A stretch of DNA of 64,000 bases from assembly GCF_002019705.1 (NCBI RefSeq), contig NZ_KV917377.1, positions 3,631,649 through 3,695,648 on the forward strand, written 5' to 3'. Shown here piece after piece: positions 43,402-51,363 of the stretch (positions are counted from its first letter, which is position 1; every line of letters begins with the position of its first letter). The notes under the pieces were generated by a model, which saw nothing but the letters and a program-made list of their open reading frames with translations, was not told the origin of the DNA and did not search any database. Source of the stretch: Shouchella patagoniensis (lineage in GTDB: Bacteria; Bacillota; Bacilli; Bacillales; Bacillaceae_D). The position numbers and the translations under genes were made by a program.

Positions 43402-43820
43402 TACGCGTTTCCTTTTTTTCGACGCCAGTAAAAAAACATCGATAATGGCCACCATAAAATGGCGAAGGTCGGATAAACAAACCATATTGTATCAGGTGTG
43501 TAGTAAATATTAATAAAAAGAAAAAGACCGATAACGAGTGCGCTACCCCATAATGAATACCAAAGATTTAAGCGCAAATTTGTTGCTGATGAAGGGTGAA
43601 TATGATTTGGTTGAGGTGAAAATTCCGCTTTAATCTCATCAATGTCACCAAAGTCAACAATTGCTTTATTGATTGCATCTTCTTCCTTTTTGCCTGCTGT
43701 TATTAAGTCTTGGACTTTTTCTTCTAGATTTTCAATTATTTCTTCTTTTATCGATTCGGTTTGACGTGATTGAGGCACGTTACGAAACAAATGGTTTACA
43801 TGCGATTCGATCGTTTTCAT
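43401..43820 (-). CDS. PadR-linked membrane protein with a cytoplasmic helical prefix
   Basis: A 139-residue protein. Residues 1-70 are soluble and helical (VNHLFRNVPQSRQTESIKEEIIENLEEKVQDLI, then GDIDEIKAEF), like the small prefix domains often found on membrane proteins encoded after PadR regulators. Residues 85-135 hold one two-helix unit with NIYYTPDTIWFVYPTFAILWWPLS-type sequence (shown here in parts), the same unit repeated five times in the next gene. It overlaps the PadR gene by four bases and the next gene by one, so the three are tightly coupled. Likely a partner or regulator of the repeat protein. Confidence 0.75.
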   Translation of the reverse strand: MKTIESHVNHLFRNVPQSRQTESIKEEIIENLEEKVQDLITAGKKEEDAINKAIVDFGDIDEIKAEFSPQPNHIHPSSATNLRLNLWYSLWGSALVIGLFLFINIYYTPDTIWFVYPTFAILWWPLSMFFYWRRKKGNA

Positions 43821-44155
43821 TCGCTGATCTCCCCCAAAAAAATTTCAAGTATCGTTTTTAGTTCCTGCCATTCAGAAGCCGTGGTATGCAAATATGCTTT
43901 TCCTTGTGTTGTAATCGTATAGTATTTCCTTTTACCTCCATGTGAACGTTCCCCATAAAAAGAGCTAATGAATGCCTTTTTCTCTAAGCGTTGAAAAACG
44001 GCATAAAGTGTACCTTCTTTAATTTCAAACATGCCATTGGTACGAATTCCAATTTCTTTTGAAATTTCATAGCCATAACTATCTTTTTCAGCAATTAAGC
44101 TTAAGATAATGGAGTCGACATGACCTCTTAAAATGTCACTGCGAATATGAGTCAC
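43817..44155 (-). CDS. PadR-family transcriptional regulator
   Basis: A 112-residue winged-helix protein starting LRGHVDSIILSLIAEKDSYGYEI, with the recognition region FEIKEGTLYAVFQRLEKKAF and the wing GGKRKYYTITTQGK. This is the standard PadR layout (subfamily 1), with a C-terminal dimerisation helix. It lies first in a three-gene operon with two membrane proteins, a common arrangement in which PadR represses its own operon. Three copies of an ACTCTATC element lie just upstream. The start at 44155 has GGAGGTGAC on the minus strand. Confidence 0.88.
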   Translation of the reverse strand: MTHIRSDILRGHVDSIILSLIAEKDSYGYEISKEIGIRTNGMFEIKEGTLYAVFQRLEKKAFISSFYGERSHGGKRKYYTITTQGKAYLHTTASEWQELKTILEIFLGEISE

Positions 44156-44170
44156 CTCCGACTAAAAAGT

Positions 44171-44228
44171 ACTCTATCTGCATGAGTACTATCTGATAGA
44201 GTAATCATATCTTCAATTACTCTATCTG
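44171..44228 (-). promoter_or_regulatory. candidate PadR operator cluster
   Basis: ACTCTATCTG occurs at 44171-44180 and 44219-44228, and its inverted partner TGATAGAGT at 44194-44202. The first copy also forms AGTACTC...GAGTACT with 44184-44190. The cluster covers the expected promoter of the PadR operon. Confidence 0.5.
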
Positions 44229-44418
44229 TCAAAGTAATTTTCGAAAAAGACTTAGATGCGGTATCATTTATAATTAAATCGATGTATTGGGCCTTATAAC
44301 AATAAGCTATGTACTAGAAATAAATGAAGCATCTTCGCTTGTTAAGAAGAGAATGGTTAGAAAAAGAGAAAACTAAATGAATAGAGAAAATAGAATTTTA
44401 GGAATACGATTATCTCTA

Positions 44419-44448
44419 TTGAAAAAGCGCTTACACCTAAACTATAAT
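44419..44448 (+). promoter_or_regulatory. sigma-A promoter with overlapping cre for the LacI/TRAP operon
   Basis: TTGAAA (44419-44424) and TATAAT (44443-44448) are 18 bases apart. AAAAAGCGCTTACA (44422-44435) matches 12 of 14 cre positions, with a perfect right half, and overlaps the -35 and spacer. CcpA repression is the simple prediction. Confidence 0.65.
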
Positions 44449-44457
44449 GCAAGTAGA

Positions 44458-44501
44458 TAAACCGATTTAGTAAACGTTTTTTTATATTCTAAATCGGTTT
44501 A
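44458..44501 (+). promoter_or_regulatory. paired LacI-type operators
   Basis: TAAACCGATTTAG (44458-44470) and its exact reverse complement CTAAATCGGTTTA (44489-44501) lie 31 bases apart centre to centre, about three helical turns. Each half is itself a near-palindrome with a central CG, as LacI-family operators are. They sit just after the predicted transcription start and before the LacI gene. Confidence 0.7.
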
Positions 44502-44523
44502 GTATGTATGTGGAGGAGTAACG

Positions 44524-45528
44524 ATGGCTGGAATAACAATGTTGGATGTGGCGAAAAAAGCGGGGGTTTCAAAAAGTACAGTATCGCAATATTTAAATAA
44601 ACGTTACAACTATATGAGCGGAGATACAAAAGAGCGAATCTCCTCTGCAATTAAAGAGCTAGGTTATAGTCCAAATGGGGTAGCAAGGAGCTTACGCCAG
44701 AAGAAGACCCAAACGATAGGCGTTATTGTCGCCAATATCCTACATGCATTTTCTACAGAGGTGATTCGAGCGATAGAAGACACATGCCATAAACATGACG
44801 TCCATGTCATTGTTTGTAATGCTGACGATGATCCAGAAAAAGAAAAACGCTATGTAGAAATGTTACGAGCTAAGCAAGTAGATGGCATGATTGTACTACC
44901 GACAAGTGCGAATGCGGAACTGTTTAATGAATTGATTGAACAAGCGTACCCGCTCGTGTTTTTAGATCGAATCCTTGCCGATGTACCAGTTAATACAGTC
45001 TTATCAGATAATGAGAAAACGGTTCGACTTGCTGTAGATGCATTGGTCGAAAGAAATTATAAAAGGATAGGAATGATTCTTCCTCCTATTTCAGAAGATA
45101 TTACCCCACGTTTGGAACGAAAGGTGGCTTTTGAAAAAGCACTAACAGAATTATGTCTTGAAGAAAATGGATCGCGGGTTGAAGCTGTGCCTATCACAGG
45201 GGTCAAACAAGCATTAATAGAGATGCTAACTCTTGAACAACCGATCGATGCGGTGATTGCAGGAAATGATTTAGTGTTGAATGAAGTGCTTCGCTTCGTA
45301 AATGAAAAGGAGATTAACATTCCGGAAAACCTTGCACTGATTGGGATTGATGAAGTTGATTTTGCTGAATTTTTAAATCCCCCATTAACAACGGTTGCTC
45401 AACCAACCTTTGCGATGGGACATAAGGCTGCAGAACTTCTTTTGTCTGAGATTAATAAAGGTGGCCTCAAGCAAAAAGCCGCAATTTACCGATTTGAACC
45501 AACACTAAACAGACGTAGTTCGTTTTAA
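44524..45528 (+). CDS. LacI-family regulator of the TRAP/hexulose-phosphate operon (KdgR-like)
   Basis: A 334-residue LacI/GalR repressor. The HTH is MLDVAKKAGVSKSTVSQYLN at residues about 6-25 and the hinge helix SPNGVARSLRQKKT follows. The periplasmic-binding-like core begins TIGVIVANI and includes FLDRI and DAVIAGNDLVL. It is first in the operon, 17 bases before dctP, behind two inverted operators and a cre, so it likely represses the whole cluster and is released by the pathway's sugar, sugar acid or phosphate. It resembles KdgR in overall look, but the ligand cannot be read from the sequence. Confidence 0.88.
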   Translation: MAGITMLDVAKKAGVSKSTVSQYLNKRYNYMSGDTKERISSAIKELGYSPNGVARSLRQKKTQTIGVIVANILHAFSTEVIRAIEDTCHKHDVHVIVCNADDDPEKEKRYVEMLRAKQVDGMIVLPTSANAELFNELIEQAYPLVFLDRILADVPVNTVLSDNEKTVRLAVDALVERNYKRIGMILPPISEDITPRLERKVAFEKALTELCLEENGSRVEAVPITGVKQALIEMLTLEQPIDAVIAGNDLVLNEVLRFVNEKEINIPENLALIGIDEVDFAEFLNPPLTTVAQPTFAMGHKAAELLLSEINKGGLKQKAAIYRFEPTLNRRSSF

Positions 45529-45545
45529 GGAAAGGGGACATCGAT

Positions 45546-46553
45546 GTGAAAAAAAAGAATGTACTTATAGTTGGAACGTTGGCACTAATCATTAGCGGAT
45601 GCTCGAATACTAAAGTGGTGTCTGAGAGTGATCCAGGCGATCCTCAGAAATTGATTTTAGCAACGCAACTTGATGCAAACAGTCCATATGCTGTTGGTTT
45701 TGAGGCTTTCAAAAATGCTGTTGAAGAAGAAACTGGGGGCACGGTAACTGCAGAAATTCATACGAACGGCTCTCTTGGTGGAAATGAAGATGCTCTTTTG
45801 CAAAGTATCGCAACAGGTGGAGTTGATATGGCAGTTGTTTCTCCTGGTTTCATGACCCAAGTATTAAGAGAGGTTGATTTGTTTTCACTACCTTATTTAT
45901 TCACAAGTTATGACCACTGGGAACGTGTTGTAGATGGGGAAATTGGTATAGAGATGAGCAATATGATTGAACAAGGTACCAATTTGCAAGTACTGGGGTA
46001 TTGGACAGCTGGAGTTCGAAATTATTATGGTGCAGAACCAGTTAATGAGGTGGCTGATTTACGTAACGTCAGTATTCGCACTCAAGATTCTCCAGCGATT
46101 CAAGATAGTTGGTCAGCACTTGGAGCAATTCCAACTAGTGTCGCATGGGATGAGATGTATCAAGCATTGCAAAACCGAGTTGTTGATGCTTCGGAGAATG
46201 ATTTTACAAACATTTATCAATCAAGCCACCATGAGGTAACGCCTTACCTTACTTTAACGGAACACGATTTTACGACTCGCTTCTTCTTAACATCGGATAT
46301 TGTCATGGAACGTTTTTCAGAAGATGAACAAGCAGCGATTTACGCGGCTGCGGAAATCGCAACGGAAGCCGCGCGGGAAGCGGATAAAGAACTTGCAGAA
46401 CAGTCTTTGACACGTCTTGAGGAAGAAGGAGCCATAGTAAATGAAATTGATACAACACCATTTATTGAACAAACAGAACCCATTCGTGAAGAGGCAGCCC
46501 TTCATTTAGAAGCAAAAGATTTGCTTGAAGCAATCCGTCATTTAAGTGATTAG
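45546..46553 (+). CDS. dctP: TRAP transporter substrate-binding lipoprotein (DctP-like)
   Basis: A 335-residue exported binding protein with a lipoprotein signal (LALIISGCSN, Cys19). Family motifs are HTNGSLGGNEDALLQSIATG, GVDMAVVSPG, LRNVSIRTQDSPAIQDSW (the Arg that contacts a substrate carboxylate in DctP proteins) and VVDASENDFTNIY. The conserved Arg suggests an organic or sugar acid as ligand. GTG 45546 is the start, behind AAAGGGGAC; an ATG two bases earlier is out of frame. It feeds the DctQ/DctM pair encoded next, which uses an ion gradient, usually Na+. Confidence 0.92.
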   Translation: MKKKNVLIVGTLALIISGCSNTKVVSESDPGDPQKLILATQLDANSPYAVGFEAFKNAVEEETGGTVTAEIHTNGSLGGNEDALLQSIATGGVDMAVVSPGFMTQVLREVDLFSLPYLFTSYDHWERVVDGEIGIEMSNMIEQGTNLQVLGYWTAGVRNYYGAEPVNEVADLRNVSIRTQDSPAIQDSWSALGAIPTSVAWDEMYQALQNRVVDASENDFTNIYQSSHHEVTPYLTLTEHDFTTRFFLTSDIVMERFSEDEQAAIYAAAEIATEAAREADKELAEQSLTRLEEEGAIVNEIDTTPFIEQTEPIREEAALHLEAKDLLEAIRHLSD

Positions 46554-46568
46554 AGAGGAGAAATCAAA

Positions 46569-47063
46569 ATGAAAACGTTATTAAATGGAATCGAATACGT
46601 CTTTATGCGCGTAGCTACTGTTTTTTTTGTTGGTTTTGTGGCTTGCATCTTTTTGCAGCTTCTTTCGCGTTATGTACCAAATATAACGATTTTATGGGCA
46701 GCTGAAGTAGCGACCTATGCGTTTATCTGGACCGTTTTTTTAGGAGCAGCAGTGATGGTAAATCAGCAGGAACATTTTAAAATTGATTTTCTATTTGATA
46801 AAATGGAAGGGTTTTCTTTATTGGGCGTTAAAATGATCAGCCATGTATTAATAGGTGCATTTGGATTAATGATGGTCATCAATGGTGCGAAACTCGTTCA
46901 ACTATTCTGGGATTGGACGGTTAACACATTGCCAGAACTTCAACAAGGCTTTTTATGGTTAGCGTTACCTGTGTCCGGTCTTGGCATATTATTGTTTTCG
47001 ATTGGGAATGCAGTTGATGATATTAGGTCGTATAGAACGGATAAAAGGGGGAAAGCACTTTGA
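46569..47063 (+). CDS. dctQ: TRAP transporter small membrane subunit (DctQ-like)
   Basis: A 164-residue protein with four membrane helices. The central LLSRYVPNITILWAAEVATYAFIWTVFLGAA contains the conserved W-x-x-E in the second helix pair typical of DctQ. It links the binding protein to DctM. It starts 15 bases after dctP with GAGAGGAG and overlaps dctM by four bases. The length and helix count are normal. Confidence 0.9.
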   Translation: MKTLLNGIEYVFMRVATVFFVGFVACIFLQLLSRYVPNITILWAAEVATYAFIWTVFLGAAVMVNQQEHFKIDFLFDKMEGFSLLGVKMISHVLIGAFGLMMVINGAKLVQLFWDWTVNTLPELQQGFLWLALPVSGLGILLFSIGNAVDDIRSYRTDKRGKAL

Positions 47064-48337
47064 CTGGCGTAATTCTTGTTGCTCTTTTTATCGGACTCTT
47101 ATTTTTAGGTGTTCCAATTGCATTTACATTAGGAATTGTTGCATTTATAGGTATTTGGCTGCTTGATTCGTTGCCAATGCAAGTGGTCGTACAGAGTATG
47201 TTCACAGGACTTGAATCATTTATTTTGTTAGCGGTTCCACTCTTTATTCTTGCAGCAAATATTATGAATCAAGGACAAATTTCTGAGCGGTTAATTAAAT
47301 TGGCCGTTTCCATGGTCGGGCATATTCGAGGTGGTTTGGCGCATGCGAATATTGTTGTTTCCATGTTTTTTGGAGGCATTTCAGGTTCGGCACAGGCTGA
47401 TACAGCAGGTGTAGGTAAGATATTAATACCAAGCATGGTAAAAGAAGGTTATTCGAAAGGAACAGCCGTTGGCACAACCGCTGCCTCATCAACCATGGGA
47501 ATGTTAATCCCTCCAAGTATTCCAATGGTTGTGTATGGCAGTGTGACAAGCGTATCGGTTGGACAAATGTTTTTGGGCGGTGTTATTCCTGGTTTATTAA
47601 TGGGGGTAGCGATGATGGCGCTCGTTGGTTTTGTTTCTCGCAGACAGAATTACCCTCGTCACACGAGAGTAAGTATAAAAGAAATTGGACGTCAATTTTT
47701 AAAATGTGTGCCGCCTCTTTTGACACCTGTTATTATTCTTGGAGGCATCATTGGTGGTTTTGTTACTCCAACGGAAGCTGCTATTATTGCTTGCATGTAT
47801 GCCCTCATTTTAGCCATGTTCGTGTATCGGACAATTAAATTAAAAGATTTGCCTGATATTTTATTTGATACGATTAAGCTTAGTTCTCTAACATTGTTTG
47901 CACTTGCGACAGCTAGTGCCCTTGGACGTTTATTCAGCTATTACCGCGTTCCAGATATGATCGCTGGTTTCTTTGAAAGTACATTCTCGAGTATTGGGTT
48001 ATTCTTATTAGCAGTCATCTTACTGTTTCTATTTGTGGGTATGTTTTTAGATGCAATACCCGCGATGATTTTATTTGTTCCAATTGTCCTGCCAGCCTCA
48101 CAAGCACTTGGTGTTGATCCAGTCCATTTTGGGATCGTTATTGTTATGTGTCTCGCGGTTGGAATGATTACACCACCATATGGTCTATGCATGCTACTAG
48201 CAAGTTCAATTGCTAACCTTACGGTAAGTCGTTCAATTGTCGCGTTATTACCGTATGTTGCAGTTATCATTGTAACGATTATTATCGTTGCATTTGTACC
48301 TAGTTTGGCGTTATGGTTGCCAGGATTTTTAGAATAA
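47060..48337 (+). CDS. dctM: TRAP transporter large membrane subunit (DctM-like)
   Basis: A 425-residue protein with about 12 helices and the family motifs LFLGVPIAFTLGIVAF, GGISGSAQADTAGVGKILIPSM, FVTPTEAAIIA and MFLDAIPAMILFVPIVLPA. It forms the ion-coupled channel of the TRAP system. It starts with TTG at 47060, overlapping the DctQ stop, behind GGGGGAAAG. The isomerase gene follows 20 bases after its stop, so import and metabolism genes are in one operon. Confidence 0.92.
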   Translation: MTGVILVALFIGLLFLGVPIAFTLGIVAFIGIWLLDSLPMQVVVQSMFTGLESFILLAVPLFILAANIMNQGQISERLIKLAVSMVGHIRGGLAHANIVVSMFFGGISGSAQADTAGVGKILIPSMVKEGYSKGTAVGTTAASSTMGMLIPPSIPMVVYGSVTSVSVGQMFLGGVIPGLLMGVAMMALVGFVSRRQNYPRHTRVSIKEIGRQFLKCVPPLLTPVIILGGIIGGFVTPTEAAIIACMYALILAMFVYRTIKLKDLPDILFDTIKLSSLTLFALATASALGRLFSYYRVPDMIAGFFESTFSSIGLFLLAVILLFLFVGMFLDAIPAMILFVPIVLPASQALGVDPVHFGIVIVMCLAVGMITPPYGLCMLLASSIANLTVSRSIVALLPYVAVIIVTIIIVAFVPSLALWLPGFLE

Positions 48338-48357
48338 GATGGAATGGAGGTGTTGAA

Positions 48358-48909
48358 ATGGATACATATAAAAAAACGGCGCTCCTTTGTATTGAAGAAG
48401 TGAGGACTGTGTTAGATCAAGTAAATGAGCATGAACTTTCGGCATTTGCAAAAGCGTTAACGGAAGCAAATCGGATTTTTATAAGTGGAGATGGACGATC
48501 TGGACTTATGGGTAAAGCGATTGCTATGCGTCTAATGCACGCGAACTATATCGTATTTGCGTTAGGCGAAACCATTACACCAAGCATTAAGGAAGGGGAC
48601 TTGCTTGTGCTTATATCTGGTTCAGCAACTGGTAATGCGCCATCGGATCTAGTTCATAAGGCAATCAAGGCAGGGGCTCAGGTTTCTTTAGTTACCGCAA
48701 ATCCGGACAGTAAAATGGGGGAGTTGTGTAAGTCAATATTGTTCATTCCGGCTGCGACAAAACAGAGGAAACAGCATGAACCAGTTACCATTCAGCCATT
48801 AGGCAATCAGTTTGATCAAAGTGTTCATTTGTTGCTTGATTCAATTATCGTAAAATTAACAGATAAACAACAGGATGCGATGCGGGCTAGACATGCCAAT
48901 TTAGAATAG
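48358..48909 (+). CDS. hxlB: 6-phospho-3-hexuloisomerase-like SIS protein
   Basis: A 183-residue SIS-domain isomerase. GDGRSGLMGKAIAMRLMH (about 41-58), ALGETITPSIKEGDLLVLISGSATG and VTANPDSKMG are the sugar-phosphate pocket of PHI enzymes, and the length matches. Known PHI moves a carbonyl between C3 and C2, turning 3-hexulose 6-phosphate into fructose 6-phosphate. ATG 48358 behind GGAGGTG is the start; the longer frame from 48313 would overlap dctM. In the usual ribulose-monophosphate arrangement it sits next to hxlA, but here rpiA and a kinase gene lie between them. Confidence 0.88.
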   Translation: MDTYKKTALLCIEEVRTVLDQVNEHELSAFAKALTEANRIFISGDGRSGLMGKAIAMRLMHANYIVFALGETITPSIKEGDLLVLISGSATGNAPSDLVHKAIKAGAQVSLVTANPDSKMGELCKSILFIPAATKQRKQHEPVTIQPLGNQFDQSVHLLLDSIIVKLTDKQQDAMRARHANLE

Positions 48910-48919
48910 GGGGTTTACA

Positions 48920-49606
48920 ATGGCAAATTTAAAGCGGGTTGCTGCATTAGAGGCAGTTAAATATGTACAAGACGGAATGAAAATAGGACTTGGCTCTGGT
49001 TCGACAGTAAATGAATTTATTCAAGTACTTGGAGAAAAAGTTGCTAATGGTTTAAACGTTCAAGTGGTGCCCGCATCGAATGCAACAGAAGCACATGCAG
49101 TAGAATTAGGGATCGAATTGATTGAACTCTCACAAGGCGAACAACTTGATTTGGCTTTTGATGGCGCTGATGAAGTGGATGAGAGATTGGACTTATTAAA
49201 GGGCGGTGGGGGTTCCCTTGTAAGGGAAAAGATTGTTGCAAAAGCAGCAAAAGAGCTAATAATTATGGTTGATGAACGTAAGGTAGTAGACAAATTGGGC
49301 GCTTTTACTCTGCCCGTGGAAGTTGTTCCGTTTGGTTGGAAATCAACTGTAGATCGAATAAAAGAACTAGGGGCTTTACCTGCGTTACGGATGGAGGGGG
49401 ATGATCCATTTGTTTCAAATAACGGAAATTTTATAGTTGACTGTGATTTTGGGATCATTTCTAAACCAGATGAATTACATCAGGCGTTGAAGCAGTTAGT
49501 AGGAGTTGTTGATACAGGTTTGTTTGTAAAGATGGCAAATAGGGTCTTCGTTGCAGGAAAAAATGGAGTCCGCCAATATATGTTGGAGGAATTGGAAAAT
49601 GAATGA
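48920..49606 (+). CDS. rpiA: ribose-5-phosphate isomerase A
   Basis: A 228-residue RpiA. The sequence has GLGSGSTVNEF (phosphate loop), FDGADEVD (catalytic Asp region), LLKGGGGSLVREKIVA (general-base Glu and Lys) and VDERKVV. It interconverts ribulose 5-phosphate and ribose 5-phosphate. Being inside this inducible operon suggests that the pathway makes a large flux of ribulose 5-phosphate. Housekeeping isomerase genes in Bacilli are elsewhere, so this is probably an extra copy. It overlaps the kinase gene by eight bases. Confidence 0.93.
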   Translation: MANLKRVAALEAVKYVQDGMKIGLGSGSTVNEFIQVLGEKVANGLNVQVVPASNATEAHAVELGIELIELSQGEQLDLAFDGADEVDERLDLLKGGGGSLVREKIVAKAAKELIIMVDERKVVDKLGAFTLPVEVVPFGWKSTVDRIKELGALPALRMEGDDPFVSNNGNFIVDCDFGIISKPDELHQALKQLVGVVDTGLFVKMANRVFVAGKNGVRQYMLEELENE

Positions 49607-50549
49607 TGTCATTACAATAGGTGATGCAATGATTTCATTTAGCCCTAGTACAACGGGACCAATGAAATTCGTCCAATCCTTTGAACGTCGGGTTGGAGGT
49701 GCGGAATTAAACGTAGCGATTGGTTGTGCCCGACTTGGATTAACATCGGGTTGGATTAGCAGGTTAGGTAGGGATGAATTTGGTCAGCACATAAAGAACT
49801 TTGCTCGAGGCGAAGGCATTGATACGAATGAAGTGAAACGTGTTGATGGTTATGCAACATCCCTCAATTTTAAAGAGATTATGGCAAATGGGGCTGGGCG
49901 TACTTTTTATTATCGGTCCCCTTCTCCGACGGAGACATTGTTGCCAGAAGATCTAGACCCGCATTTTTTTCAGCAAGCTAAAATTTTGCATCTTACTGGA
50001 GTATTCCCTGCTGTTTCTGCAACGAATATGGACGTGACGAAGCGTGCGATTCAATTAGCTAAAGAACATGACGTTAAAATATCGTTTGATCCAAATATTC
50101 GTCTAAGACTTTGGGACAAAGAAGATGCTCGTCGTGCTCTGTACCCGCTGTTAAAAGATGTGGACCTATTACTCGCAGGTGATGAGGAAATGGAAATGAT
50201 ATTGGGAACCAAGGATCCAGAAGATGTTCTAAAACGAACAGCAGAACTAGGCATTGAGCTTGTTGTTATTAAACAAGGAGAGCACGGGTCAATCGGTTAT
50301 TATAAAGGCGAAACAGTTCAAGCGAATGCAGTGCCTGTCGATAAGGTCGCTGATACGGTTGGAGCTGGTGATGGGTTTGATGCTGGCGTGCTTTACGGCT
50401 ATTTGCAAGGTTGGGGACTTGAGCGAATGCTTGCTTTTGCTAACACAATAGGCTCAATGGTTGTTCGAGTTGTTGGTGATAATGAGGGGCTGCCTTATTT
50501 AGAAGAAGTACGTGCGCAAATGGGTGAGCTTGAACGTATTGAACGTTAA
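49599..50549 (+). CDS. PfkB-family sugar or sugar-acid kinase (KdgK-like)
   Basis: A 316-residue ribokinase-fold kinase. RVGGAELNVAIGCARLG lies near the N-terminus, FYYRSPSPTE in the lid, KISFDPNIRLRLWDKEDARR in the middle, and the signature DTVGAGDGFDAG with catalytic Asp258 near the C-terminus. The DPNIRLRLW segment is typical of 2-keto-3-deoxygluconate and 2-ketogluconate kinases rather than fructokinases or ribokinase. ATG 49599 overlaps the rpiA stop; a longer frame from 49551 lies in rpiA. It likely phosphorylates the imported compound at C6. No KDPG aldolase gene accompanies it, so a standard KDG route is not complete here. Confidence 0.87.
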   Translation: MNDVITIGDAMISFSPSTTGPMKFVQSFERRVGGAELNVAIGCARLGLTSGWISRLGRDEFGQHIKNFARGEGIDTNEVKRVDGYATSLNFKEIMANGAGRTFYYRSPSPTETLLPEDLDPHFFQQAKILHLTGVFPAVSATNMDVTKRAIQLAKEHDVKISFDPNIRLRLWDKEDARRALYPLLKDVDLLLAGDEEMEMILGTKDPEDVLKRTAELGIELVVIKQGEHGSIGYYKGETVQANAVPVDKVADTVGAGDGFDAGVLYGYLQGWGLERMLAFANTIGSMVVRVVGDNEGLPYLEEVRAQMGELERIER

Positions 50550-50568
50550 CTAGGAAGGAGTTAGAACG

Positions 50569-51183
50569 ATGAAGCTTCAGCTTGCCTTAGATCGGCTTGA
50601 TTGGGATCAATGTTTTCAACTGGCTGATGAAACAAAAAAATATGTTGATATTATTGAAATTGGCACAGGGGTTATTAAAGAATATGGCATGGAGATTGTG
50701 CGTGAAATGCGGGAAGTCTTCCCCAATCACAGCTTGCTCGCAGATATGAAAATTTGTGATGCTGGTAAGCATGAAGCGAAGCAAGCATTTGCGGCAGGTG
50801 CAGATATTACTACTGTGATGGCTTTTGCTCCCGATGCGACAGTGCGTGAGACCATTCAAACAGCAAATGAAATGGGAAAAGAAATGATGATAGACTTACT
50901 TGGTGTGCAAAAAAGCAGGCTGATGGAGTTAAGACAGCTTGGAGCAAGCTATGTTGGCTTACACATTGGCAAAGACCAGCAAAAAAATAAAGGACTTACC
51001 TCTACAACTTTTCAATTAATTGAAGGATTTCATTTTAGAGTAGCTGTAGCTGGTGGTGTGACTTTTGAACAGTTGCCAACTATTATGCAGGATGCCCCTG
51101 ACATTTTGATTGTCGGAAGTGGAATAGTGAAAGCTGAACAGCCAATTTTTGCGGCAAAAAAATTTAAGGAAACGATAAGCTAG
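50569..51183 (+). CDS. hxlA: 3-hexulose-6-phosphate synthase / 3-keto-gulonate-6-phosphate decarboxylase homologue
   Basis: A 204-residue OMP-decarboxylase-suprafamily barrel. Metal and catalytic residues are present: ALD (Asp8), IIEIGT (Glu30), LADMKICDAG (Asp59, Lys61, Asp64). At three places that distinguish the two known activities, it has Asp109 and Ala161 as in hexulose-phosphate synthases, but Lys135 (in LHIGKD), where the decarboxylase has Arg and the synthase an uncharged residue. HPS splits 3-hexulose 6-phosphate to ribulose 5-phosphate and formaldehyde; the decarboxylase removes CO2 from a 3-keto-6-phosphohexonate. The mixed residues leave the reaction open. It is last in the operon. 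Confidence 0.85.
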   Translation: MKLQLALDRLDWDQCFQLADETKKYVDIIEIGTGVIKEYGMEIVREMREVFPNHSLLADMKICDAGKHEAKQAFAAGADITTVMAFAPDATVRETIQTANEMGKEMMIDLLGVQKSRLMELRQLGASYVGLHIGKDQQKNKGLTSTTFQLIEGFHFRVAVAGGVTFEQLPTIMQDAPDILIVGSGIVKAEQPIFAAKKFKETIS

Positions 51184-51246
51184 CTTGGTTCCACACTGCA
51201 TGCTTTGTTCTTATTTTCATTTTAACGTCCGGTTTTTGAGTGCTCT

Positions 51247-51363
51247 ATGCTTATCTTTGGAGCTCTCATTGACTTAATTAATGTGTTAGGTGCTACCATC
51301 CTCATGTTTTCTATCTTGCACTACTTTGCAAAAACAGACTCAAAGAAGGACATGTCGCTTTAG
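51247..51363 (+). CDS. possible 38-residue membrane peptide or permease remnant
   Basis: The frame begins MLIFGALIDLIN and has one hydrophobic helix, then KTDSKKDMSL. Its 3' end lies in the terminator hairpin that follows. There is no good ribosome site. It may be a fragment of a lost permease tail or chance. Confidence 0.2.
   Translation: MLIFGALIDLINVLGATILMFSILHYFAKTDSKKDMSL

Noticed and set aside
43402-43485. Longer start for the five-repeat membrane protein
   Set aside because: It would lie inside the upstream gene in another frame; the TAATG overlap at 43401 is a typical coupled start.
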